NCBI GenBank assembly: GCA_009193035.1
Contig: SWDT01000012.1
Span: 186,001-250,000 of the forward strand
Direction: 5' to 3'
Source of the DNA: Halicephalobus mephisto
Lineage: Eukaryota > Nematoda > Chromadorea > Rhabditida > Panagrolaimidae
Length of the DNA stretch: 64,000 nt
Every line of letters begins with the position of its first letter. The stretch's first letter is position 1. A model generated the notes under the pieces. That model did not search any database. It was not told where the DNA came from and saw nothing but the letters and a program-made list of their open reading frames with translations. A program made the translations under genes and the position numbers. Positions 10,805-20,826 of the stretch are shown in pieces.

Positions 10805-11767
10805 TTCCATTTCCATTATTATTTTATCAATTTTGGTTGTACAGTATTGATACTATGTTTTTCTAGCTTTATGAATGGTTTTGAAATCAATTCAGGTGTT
10901 TTACAAATCCCAAAGTGTTCATATGGAAGTATTTTCTAGTTACCTAAACAGATTACAAAATTGCCTAAAAACTGATTAAATTTTATATTTGACAGGTATT
11001 TAGAAGAAATATAAATAATGTTAGTTTTATGAATTTCCTTTTGATAAAAAACATTGAACATATATTCGTTATTGTGTTGTCTCTAAATCGTGTCGATTAT
11101 AATTCAAGAACGAATCTCCCATAGTATCTGAGATAGAATCCGAACATTATAGTATCCATGTTAGAAAAATACACCGAAGACACAAATAACGAAATTCCAT
11201 CTCGTAAAAATCAATAATACTATACATTTTCCAAATAATCTCGTACTTTTTCTCATTCCAATCTACAAAACAAATTCACAAATCCACACCCCAAAACCAG
11301 AGGACCTTCAAGAACATGTTTTCCTTAGTAATGTTCTATACCTCAAGGTTCCTTACAAAGAGAAAATTAAAACCGAAGCCTAACGTTCATCTTGCAAGCA
11401 AAAAACAAATCCCCAATAATCACAACCACTTCAAAACTACAAAAAATTCTACCATGTTTGAGTTAACTTCAGAATGATGGCATTTTTATCACCATTTCAA
11501 CAACCAACAAAGATACCATAGACCGCAAAACGCTGTCCAATTTCGGAAACAGCAGTTCAAACCTAGGCCAGTTTGGAAGCACCAGGTTGAAATGTCCCAA
11601 AAGTCCAGTAATGCCATGTTGATCAACAGAGCAATTGTTGAACCCCATGTTATCGCTGTTCACAAGGGAATATTAATCAGTTAAATAGAAAAAGGAAGCA
11701 ACAATCCGCCAACTTGAACGACTAGTGTCGAGCTAAGCAGCGGGCAAAACGGGAATCCTCGTGTCGA
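10805..11767. other. Convergent 3' region between FAM32A and eIF3B
   Basis: About 960 bp between two converging genes. It is AT-rich at the left and more balanced from 11250. It would hold the two 3' UTRs. A 64-codon minus-strand frame at 11469-11663 has no recognisable features and is not called. Confidence 0.5.
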
Positions 11768-14039
11768 CTAGTCGGCGCCGGTATCTTCTTCCTTCAACGG
11801 TTTGATAACAGTAGTAAGAGGAATAGTAATAGTTTCTTCGACAAAGTCGTCTTCACTATAACCAGAGTCACTATCCATGCCTAAAAACAACCATCAATAT
11901 ATTCATAAAACACAGAACAATACCTCGTAATCGGATTCTCTCAACCTTTTCAGCAGCGTAACGGTCTTCAGCAGCCTTGCGGAACTTGTTAAATTCATCC
12001 ATGAGTTTACGTCTGTGTTCAATAAGTTCCTTAGAAGCCTTATCTTGTTCCTTGCGATCTTCTTCTTCAAACTTCTTGGATAAGGCCTTGAGATTCTTCC
12101 TGATCTCACGTACTTTAGTTTCAGGGATCGTAACATGAGGACGAGGACGCCATTTGAAACGAGTCAAACCATCCATCGACTTCTTGTACAACTCACGTCC
12201 TTGGAAAGTATGGATTCTGTAACCAGTTTCAAAGCGATTGTGTCCAACAGAAGCAGTAACAAAGTAACGACCCGTTGGATCCCATTCACCAAAGTTCATT
12301 GAAGAATGCTCCACAATACGAGTTCGAACAGGTTCTTGTCCACTTGCATCGATAAAGATTGCTTGACCAGCAGTAGAATTCTCGGAATAAACAACTAACC
12401 ATCCACCTTGAGGAGCCCATTTGACAGTCGTTAGTTGAATACCAGAATCCAGTTTCCCCAATTGAACAGGCTGAGGTTTCCCAGGGTCAATCTTATGAAC
12501 AAATGGAGTAACTTTGTTTCCACTTCCTACAAGAACGGCAAACTTATCTCCTCTTGGTTCCCATCCGAAGTGAATGAACGGTTCTGGAAGTTGGAATGTC
12601 TGGACAGAAATATCTTTTCCAGTGCAATCAAAGATTTCAATGTGAGAGGAAGGTCCAATAAGTTTGACTTCGTTGTCTTTCATCTTACGAGAAGAATAAC
12701 GTTCTGTATTAGCTCCCAAGTACTGGCCATCCTTTTGCCAGTACAAAGAAGCTGCAGAAACGGAGAATATACGTTGAGCACGGAGTTTTTGCTTCGATGG
12801 GTAGTCAATGATTCCAATCTCAGCAGGAGCATTCTGATCATACTGAAATCAACAACAATTAGAGGAATCGATAAGTTAAAACTCACTCTTTCCTCGCAAT
12901 AGTAGGCGATAATATTCCGAGCGGGGTTCCATTCAAACGTCACCAATCCAGGAAGCTCAAGTTGGTTTTCAACTAGGAAAGTCTCAGTATTGTAGACATT
13001 GATGCAATCACCTTTGGCACGACAGAAAGCAAAGTACTTCTCATCGTGGGACCACTTCAAGAAGGGCCAATCATGAATTCGACCAGATCCTGTAGGGCCA
13101 GAAGGTTGGAAACTTTTCTTCAATTCTCCAGTAAAAACATCAAAGACACGAAGGGTATTGTCGAAACGACCATAATCATCCTGGGCATAAGTGACAACGT
13201 AGGATTCGCGAGGAGAGAACTCCAAGTAGCTTACACCAGGATGTTCAATACGCAGAATTCGCTCGAACTTTTCACCGCCCCAAAGGATGATTCCTTGTGC
13301 ATGGAAGGTAGAGAGATAAGTGCCATACGGAGACCATTTGAAGATAAATTCAGACCAGGCCTAAAATCAATAAATCGTTGCAAATAATCAATCAACTGAC
13401 AAACCGTTCGATCAGCATGGTCATTAACAACGTAGGGGTCTTGTCCTTTTGCATTCCAATACACTTGGAGCTTGATTCCGTCTCTCTTTTCATCCTGAAT
13501 GGCAAATTGATCCATTGCTTTAGGATTCTGAAGCCACCAATGGAGATCTCCAGCGTCCACGTACTTGTTTGGTGTTGGCTCGGTCCATTCCTTCGGTGGT
13601 TCTTTCAGCTCATTCATAGCTGATAAAGAATAAGCAGAAAAGGTGTGATTCTTATCCAACTGATGACCGTCCAGAATCTTGCATGCTTCAGTAGCAGCAT
13701 TAGGGTCTCCATATTCAACAAAGCAGAACCCTTTCGTTTTGCCATCGTCATCTATAGGAAACAGTGTAGAAATCGGTGGGTGTGTGAGGGAAAAAAGTTT
13801 CCCCAAGACATTCTTCAGCTTTTCAATACGTTCAGGTCCAACAACGGGAATTCCCCAAATAAGAACACAACAGTCTTCATACACACGAGCACTTGGTTTT
13901 ACAATATTCGTCCCGGCAAGGACTTCTGAAAAATTAACTTTATAAAGTAAAGCATTAAAAACATACCTTCTTCAGTAACTTCATCGACATATCCCGGAGG
14001 ATCACTGAAATCCGGCAGTTCTGGGACTTCAACCGCCAT
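11768..14039 (-). CDS. eif-3.B: Eukaryotic translation initiation factor 3 subunit B
   Basis: Five exons (13967-14039, 13405-13925, 12887-13360, 11924-12842, 11768-11880) join in frame to 699 residues, close to the usual size in worms. The N-terminus is acidic, then an RRM (VLIWGIPVVG..., KGFCFVEYGDP) that in eIF3b binds eIF3j and the ribosome. A nine-bladed WD-type propeller follows, with W-S-P blade motifs (FKWSPYGTYLSTFH, LWGGEKFERI, FEWNPARN, KWAPQGGW). The helical C-terminus carries many EEDRKEQ residues and contacts eIF3a/eIF3i. It is a core scaffold of eIF3 on the 40S subunit. The last exon encodes an acidic tail that starts GMDSDSGYSEDDF. All introns are short except the 43-80 bp ones, as expected of a highly expressed gene. 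Confidence 0.96.
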
Positions 14040-14115
14040 GATTGCAATTAATCAGAACAGCAATGCGGCGAAACAATCAACCCTAAAGATTACAATGTAA
14101 AAACCAAAAATAAAT

Positions 14116-14333
14116 ATGGTCACGAAGGTATCCCGACAAGCAGTTTTAGGAATTTTAAATGCTCTAAAAGTAAGTAAATTCATATAACAATAAAGTTAAC
14201 CAAACAGCAGTTACGAAAGCAAGACGCGGTTAAAAATGTCGCTTATCTCTACCGTTTTTTTTCGCGGCGAAACCAGTGCAGATACTTCTTTTTTTTTCAG
14301 ATTAGATTTGGATGCAAATTTTCCACTTTTTAG
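14116..14333 (+). CDS. Possible small two-exon gene divergent from eIF3B
   Basis: Candidate only. An ATG-led 18-codon exon (14116-14169) ends at a perfect GTAAGT donor, and an in-frame exon (14208-14333) follows a CAAACAG acceptor. The product is 59 residues, basic in the middle (KQLRKQDAVKNVAYLYR) and ending in an aromatic-rich stretch that may be wrong if another intron removes it. The ATG is 76 bp from the eIF3B start, a typical divergent spacing. I do not recognise the protein. It could be noise. Confidence 0.3.
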
Positions 14334-14569
14334 ATCTTTGTTCTCGCAAAAATCACCTGAAAATTGCTCAAAAATTGTATTAAAATTAATCACAAAGTTT
14401 AAAACAAAAACTATGATGAAAGTTCCCAACTAATCAATAATTTAAAACTAGTTTGGGAAATGTTTTTTATTTCAGAAATTGAAGAAAATTATTTTATATA
14501 ATTTTGAACATTCTCCGATACGGAATGTAATGTATTTCTTAATTTTAAACGAAAATATCTGGGATGGAG

Positions 14570-15560
14570 TAATCAAACATGTAAGTTCTGAATCTGAAGT
14601 CAGAGGTGGAGATTGACGTTCAGAATCCTGGATTCTGAAGTTTGAAATTTTATATTTTTTTAAATTGAAGTTCTGTCGACTTTGTTCTTTTTTGAGCAAT
14701 ATCTATCTCTTGAGATCTTTAATCTTCCTTCGAACACCGACTTCTGAAGTCGTACTCTAAGGAGAGATTCTGAAGTGCAGTGATTTTTATCATTAATTAT
14801 CACTGTTTAGACGATCAATGTATATCCACAATTACATACGGTAATTAAAAAACTGATCTTCATCTGAAATTTCACAATATAAGTTATGAAAGCATTTGTG
14901 AAAAAATCATTTCTTTCATCTGATGAAAATCAAGATAATTCTGATTTTTATTTAATGATTTTTGAATATTTCGAAATATTTTACTGAAGATTTTTTTATT
15001 TGTAAAGTTTAGGGGAGATTAGAGGAGCAAGCTACAAAAAAACTCTGGATTATTATGATAAAAGGAGTATTCTTCCTCAATGTCAGTCACATTCAAGTTC
15101 ACTTTTGCAGGTTGATTGATTTTTTTCCAAATGTCACAATTGAGTTCTTCCAATGATATTAACGAACATGAGCCTAATGAAGTTTTGTAAGTTCTTTTGT
15201 ATTGTCTAAATTTCGTAGGATCTTCCAGAATCCAGTCGGGGATTCTGAAGCCTTTGAGCGTTTGATGGAAACTTAGGATTTTCAGTAATTTCTTGCAGAT
15301 TTTGAGAACTAACATCTGAATTTTTAAATTCTAGAAGTTTCTAAAAGAATCTGAAAATTCCGTCGAAACGGTTTCGTAAGAACTCTAATTTTTAATTTTT
15401 ACGAGGATTCTGCAAAAGTTTCTAGGGTCTTCCAGAATCCAATAAGAGATTCTGAAACTTTCAAGAATCTTATAGAAACTTCTAGAACTAATATCTAAAA
15501 TCTGGCGTTCTGGAGATTCATTTCGAGAAAATTTTGGAACAGCTTTCAAATCTTGATAAT
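14570..15560. repeat. Degenerate GATTCTGAA / TTCCAGAATCC repeats
   Basis: Inverted short motifs recur at about 14587, 14625, 14737, 14768, 15215, 15240, 15433 and 15448. The segments 15205-15275 and 15420-15480 look like a direct duplication (TCTTCCAGAATCCA...GATTCTGAA). Much of this lies in intron 1 of the gene starting at 15131. Confidence 0.5.
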
Positions 15561-16812
15561 CCGTTGTTCTGAAGTTTCTTTTCAGCGATGTTGTTGTCAA
15601 AATAAAAGATGCTTCCAAAAGTACAAAATATCAACGTACTTACATAAATTTTCTAACTTCTGATGGAGTATATGGGAACGCTTACTGTAGAGGGCTTTAC
15701 GACTTCAGAACTTACGCAGGAGATCATGTAACATTAGAAAACATCAAAATGGATTGGCATAGAGGTCCGAAAAATGAACTCAAATATAACTTGATATTAA
15801 CAGAAAATTCTAAAGCTACAGTAATCTGTAGAAATGAAATGAAGGCAAATGTAAAGATCTATCCTCCAACGGGAGCGAGTCTTGGTGATCTGCGTTCCGT
15901 AAGTAGTAGTAATTTTGAACAAAAAAGTAATTATGCTCCATCTGTTTCTTCCAAACGTCAAAGTGCTTCAAAAAATCCTGCGAGTAAGTTGAAATAAACA
16001 AATTTCTTTATGATTAAACAATTTCAGCCTACGGTACTTTGTTGGAAGATTTCGAAATCACAGAACTCGAAGATGAAGAAAACAAGTTAACGAAACTCTA
16101 CAAATCCGTTATCCGTACGAATAAAGGAGAAGAAATTCCGGTTGCTATCGACGTAAAAGTCAAACTTCCGATGATTCTTCGTAAAAACTACAAAATTTCG
16201 GTTTTCGGAGGTAATGTAGAACTTGGTAATGTACAAGGAAAAATGATAACGAATAAAAACCAAATCTACTTTGAAGGAATCGAAGACGACGATCAAAAGA
16301 AAACCCAAGATTCTGTTTCTCAACAGAAACAAGAAAGAAAAGAAGAAATATATAAACAATATCAACAACAAACTATAAACGATATAAGAGAAGATAAATT
16401 TCATCCAGAAGTTGACAACACTAAGAAATCTAATCATCTGACTTCTTTAAGAATTAATTCAACTTCACAAAATATAGATAGAGAAAAATTTAATGAATTG
16501 CCAAGAATTACTTCAATTACCCCTACTACCGTCTCGACATCTGACAGTAAGATGTTAAATTTTGTAAATTCTTCTATGACATGTCTCCGTGTCGAAAAAT
16601 TACCTCCTGATGTTACTGAAGCTCAGTTATTGTCCAAATTCACTATTGATGGTCGTATGCCCTTGGTGTATATTTACCGTAATTTTGACAACACTCAACT
16701 TCCGAAGGATGCTGACATCAACTACGAAAAACATGAAGATGCTAAACTAGCTCTAAATTTCAATCTTGATTGGATGAATGGCAAAATTATTCATGTTAAA
16801 TGGCAAAATTAA
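15131..16812 (+). CDS. Unrecognised protein with probable OB folds and a C-terminal RRM
   Basis: Three exons (15131-15186, 15586-15983, 16028-16812) fit phase perfectly and give 412 residues. Exon 1 ends at GTAAGT leaving two bases, and exon 2 opens after CTTTTCAG with the base that completes Phe. A likely trans-splice acceptor (CTTTTGCAG) lies 17-18 bp before the ATG. Residues about 18-110 alternate short hydrophobic strands in an OB-like way (FDVVVKIKDAS..., YNLILTENSKATV), and a second such block spans about 155-235. A Gln/Glu/Lys-rich low-complexity linker follows, then an RRM-like domain over the last 80 residues (MTCLRVEKLPPDVTEAQLL, NGKIIHVKW). The layout suggests single-stranded DNA or RNA binding. 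No ortholog is recognised, so no function is assigned. Confidence 0.75.
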
Positions 16813-17811
16813 TAACTATTTCGTAATAGGTAAATATCAATGTAGCAGTCGACCACATATTTGTGAAGACTTCGATTGATTCATTCAAACTTCAAACTTG
16901 GATAATTATATATTAAATATTAAACAACATTATAAAAAACGTGATGTAAAGAGATTTACAAACGAGAAAAAAGTAATATTATATCTTTTGAACGAATAAA
17001 AAATGTTTTTCTTTATCTGTTCGACAGAAGAGTAGCAGCTTGATGATTGGAGATTTGCCGTATTATTTACAATATTATTTTAATTCTTTTTAACTTCCAC
17101 GATGTTAATTCCGTCATTTATTGATTTCTTTTCTAGAATAACAAAAAAAAATATTATGTTAATAAAAATCAACGAGTTTTTTTAATTTTTGCTTAGTTAA
17201 ATCTAATTTTTGAATAATAATCAACTTTGACATTTAACGAAAGCAAAATTTTGATTTTATTTTTCTAGTAACTTTTTCAATGATTTATAGCTAATATGTG
17301 GCAGTAATTTTCATAAAATAATATATACTTATTAGAATTTTATTAAAATTTCTAGTATTTCAGAATCCATCGAAAAAATTCGAATTTTGAATAATTTCAC
17401 ACCCACAAAAAGTGTAACTTTCGACTCAGTAACAATTGTCAACTATAATAAAAGTAAAACACAATTACTATGATTTTCATGAATACGTAATAATTATAAA
17501 AAAAGTTTAACGCAACAATGACTGATTGCATTCGTTACTGGACCAAAAATTATGTTTTTTATGTGGAAACTTCTGGAGTTTTGTGAAATTTGGAAACCTT
17601 CTCGATTCTCGTAATCTTTTTCAAATCCGATTCCAGTTTCTGAAGTCATCTAAAATCTTAAATTTCAAGATTTTTTAAAAACTAAAAACCCATATCGAGA
17701 CAACTTCGTGGCATTTTAAATTTTTATAATAAGTTATTTAGAAATAGATTGTTTAACTACAATGGATTTGCTCTTTTAAAGAACGAACCGGATATGTTGT
17801 TCATAGAAACA
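16813..17811. other. Intergenic region holding one MITE-like element
   Basis: Converging 3' ends of the OB/RRM gene and the chitinase. It is AT-rich, with no gene seen apart from the short inverted-repeat element at 17404-17565. Confidence 0.5.
17404..17565. mobile_element. MITE-like element, copy 2
   Basis: About 162 bp. The left end CCACAAAAAGTGTAACTTTC and the reverse complement of the right end CCACATAAAAAACATAATTT form an imperfect inverted repeat that closes with CAGTAAC on both arms. The interior (GTAACAATTGT..., AACACAATT) matches the copy at 7028-7190. Confidence 0.6.
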
Positions 17812-20296
17812 TCAGTGTACTGTAGAATTTATAGTAGGTGCTGTTGGATAGACGTAGTCGGGATCCTTGGTAAAGTCCACACATCCTTCACAATTACAGT
17901 AAAGGTCTCCAGTTCCACAGTAACCTGATTTGGAGCAGCAGTGAGCCGTGGTGGATTCCGGGTTGCAGATGGGCATTTTGCCTGAGGGCAGTGTGGGGGC
18001 CAGAGGACCGCACTTTCCTTAAGTGGACAATTACTCAACTATTGCTGATTCTATGGAGAAATCAAAATTAAAATTGCATTTTGTACGTAATTTGCAGTTT
18101 TAACTTCGATTTTAACTTTAGTCTTGGTGTTAACATGGATCTCTTACCGATGTGTTCAGGACCTTCCACGAAAGTCCACCAATTGGGGGGTTTGTAGATG
18201 TAATCTGGATTCTTCTTGAAGTCTACGCAACCATCGCATTCGCAGTGTTCCTTGGAGTTGCCACAGTAACCTCCATTAGAACAGCAGTGAGCAGTTTCAT
18301 CATCAGGGTTGCAGATGGGGACTTCCCCTCCGGGCATGTGAGGGGCAGTTCTTCCACATCTGCCTCTTCTGCCGTCTCCAGCATCCATCGTGTACCACCT
18401 AATTTGCCTCGAGGGCTTAATGGGTTCCTCCAAGATCAACTGGGGGTTTTTACCGTAATTTCTGCAAGTAGGACACTCACAAAACTCAGGTCCACTTCCA
18501 CAGTAGCCGTAGTGACCGCAGCAAGAGTACCCAGGGTCGTCAGGGTCACAAACGGGGTAGTACCCGTTGAAGAGCGGAGCCGACTTCCCACACATCCCCG
18601 CCAGATCCTCTCCTTGGTCGAAGGTCCACCATCGCTGTTCGTTGATGGGGGAGCACTGGTAGGTTACTGGAGATTCCTGGACTTGACAGTAATCTCTGTC
18701 AGCAACGATTTTCAACAAAGACGCATATTCGTCATCGAGATCTATGGCCCAGATCATGACACCTCCGATGTTCCTTTTGAGAGCGTACTGTACTTTCTCA
18801 TCGATGGACTGCATGTTCTCGAATCCGAGGAAAGTCTTGTTCGCTTCGTTGAAGATGAACGGAGATCGGCATTTCTCGTGGAATTGGGCCTTTTTTTGAT
18901 CCCAACCTTGTTTTTCCAGATCCTTCCAGGGCACATAACCCCCATCGAATTCTCCCTTAGCATTCGGCTGGGCTAATCTCCACATAGAGTCACTAGGGTC
19001 AACAGGACTCCCGACGTTGTGCCAGAAACGACCATAGAACGGCAGCCCCATGTTCAGTTTCTGGAGATTCTTTCCTTGGCAGTTGTAGTACTTCATAGTC
19101 CAATCTACGTTCATTTTCCCACTGAACTGTTTGGGATTCCCGAAGAATAGTGGAGCCGGAGGACCTGTGTAGGCTCCCCACTTTGACTTCCAAGCTCCAA
19201 AGTAATCATAACTCATGACGTTGACGTAATCGGAGTACTTGAACAGCATAGGAAGGTCGTAACCGGGGTCAAGAGTCCATTGCCCTGCGGCACCGGCGAA
19301 GCTGATGAGAAGGGAGTAGGGCAGTTGTTTGGAAGATTCGTACTCCGTGAATCTGGTTCGGAGTTCTCTCATCAGATGGACGTAGTTCCTTCTGTCGGCC
19401 TGGAAAGAAACATATTTTTAAAAAAACAGTTCTAGTAAGGGAATTAGTTAATAGCTAGGAAATTCTAGACACCATACAAAATTGTAAGAATTCATTTAAA
19501 AAATCAGCTCTAGTAACAAACCCGGATAGTGATTGATAAAATCAAAAATAAGAATTTTCCAAACACTATTCAAGGTTGTGTTTGGAGCAGTTTTCATTAT
19601 TTCAAAAACCAGCTTTAATAACGAATCTGGATAGCGACTGACAAAAGTGGAAAAGAAACATCTTCCAGGCACTATCCAAAATCGTTATTGGAGCTGTTTT
19701 TTAATTCTCGAAATTTCCAAATAACAACCAAAATGACTAATAATAGAGATTAGTATTTTTAAACTATCCGTTTCTACCACGATTGTGATTCCGAAATCGT
19801 AACTCACAGGTGTTCCTTCTGTTTCTCCTCCAGTGACAGGGTATTCCCAGTCAATGTCCACTCCATGGAATCCATAATCTTCGATAACCTTCACGATGGA
19901 GTCAATCAGCACTTTTCTTCTCGAGAAATCGGCAGCCAAGAGAGAAAAGTACTCGCTGTTGTCCCAACCCCCGATGGCGAACTGGGTTTTCAGATAGGGG
20001 TAATTCTTGACGACTTGTTGCATCTGACGGAGTCGTCTGGCTGCTTTCTCTGCCGCCGCAGAATCTGTTCCATTTTGGACATTCCCTAAGGTGATGGAGC
20101 CATCTGAATTCGTTCTAAAAAAAGCAAAAATGACGTGAGTAAGCCGCTGGGCCTGTTCATCGGTGAAGTCCCTCTCGCCCCAGGAGGTGAAGTACCCCAC
20201 AATCCTCTTGGAACATGCTGAAGCCGGAGCAGCTGCTCCAGAATCTATTGAAAGTAAATAAAATAAAAAAACAAAAATAAACGACAATGTGACCAT
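17812..20296 (-). CDS. Secreted GH18 chitinase with three hevein-like chitin-binding domains
   Basis: Three exons (19808-20296, 18148-19399, 17812-18017) give 648 residues in frame. A signal peptide (hydrophobic residues about 3-18, small residues after) leads into a GH18 barrel: IVGYFTSW, the QFAIGGW strand and the catalytic [11 protein letters not shown] at about residue 138. The catalytic Glu and the two preceding Asp are present, but the first Asp of DxxDxDxE is His. [10 protein letters not shown] closes the barrel. Three Cys-rich units follow, each with CC-x3-GYCG and C-x-C-x2-C ([27 protein letters not shown]), like hevein/CBM18 modules and each introduced by a Trp/Tyr-rich strand. The third unit is mostly on exon 3. 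Likely roles are eggshell, pharyngeal cuticle or dietary chitin turnover. Two tandem palindromic repeats sit in the 408 bp first intron. Confidence 0.9.
19498..19703. repeat. Two tandem palindromic short elements in chitinase intron 1
   Basis: Each unit is about 100 bp. It opens with a form of AAAAACAGCTCTAGTAACAA...GGATAGTG and closes with its reverse complement, CACTATCC...TTGTTATTGGAGCTGTTTT. Units are about 19498-19598 and 19604-19703. Related copies lie in the monooxygenase introns. Confidence 0.65.
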
Positions 20297-20544
20297 CGGA
20301 GTACTAGACTGAATTCTGTAGTTTCTTCAATCCATTAGGATTAAAAAACGAATCCAAAGTGGCTGCAGATCGGAACGCACGAATTTCATCTCCGCTAAAA
20401 GCCTTTTGGTTGTCCAAAAAGTGCGAAAATCACTTCAAGTAGATCGGATCTCGATCAGTTTATGGAAAACTGTTTCAATATACTTCACGAAAATGGAAGA
20501 AATATGAGTACCTTGAGAAAAATAGTTTTCGAAAACAGTACTAT

Positions 20545-20776
20545 TTCTGGCAAAGTGGAATTACCGCCAAAGAAAGTATTAAAATCCTTGAAAACATGGA
20601 ACTACCGACAATGAAAACAGTCATTCTTGGTAACGTGAAATTACTACTAATAAACATTACTAAAGTACTTACTAAAATAAAACTACTGTAAAAGTATTAA
20701 AACCCTTGGCAGCATGAAACTACCGACAATGAAAACTATTTGACTTTTGGCAAAGTGGAATTGTCGCCAATGAACA
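20545..20776 (+). repeat. Degenerate 35-40 bp repeats upstream of DDX20
   Basis: About five imperfect units built on CTTGGCAAAGTGGAATTACC followed by GCCAATGAAAACA. They appear near 20549, 20588, 20628, 20706 and 20745. The last unit supplies the upstream in-frame ATG at 20770. Confidence 0.5.
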
Positions 20777-20826
20777 ATTTCAATTTCGTCAGAACTGCTG
20801 ATTTCAATTTCGATGGATCGTTTCAA

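Noticed and set aside
12435..12902. 155-codon plus-strand frame
   Set aside because: Antisense of eIF3B exons 3-4 and crosses a confirmed-looking intron.
18152..18976. 274-codon plus-strand frame
   Set aside because: It is the antisense of the chitinase Cys-rich exon; the minus-strand gene explains it fully.
20770..20826. Upstream ATG for DDX20
   Set aside because: In frame but inside a degenerate repeat; the start at 20827 gives the normal family N-terminus. Kept as an alternative only.
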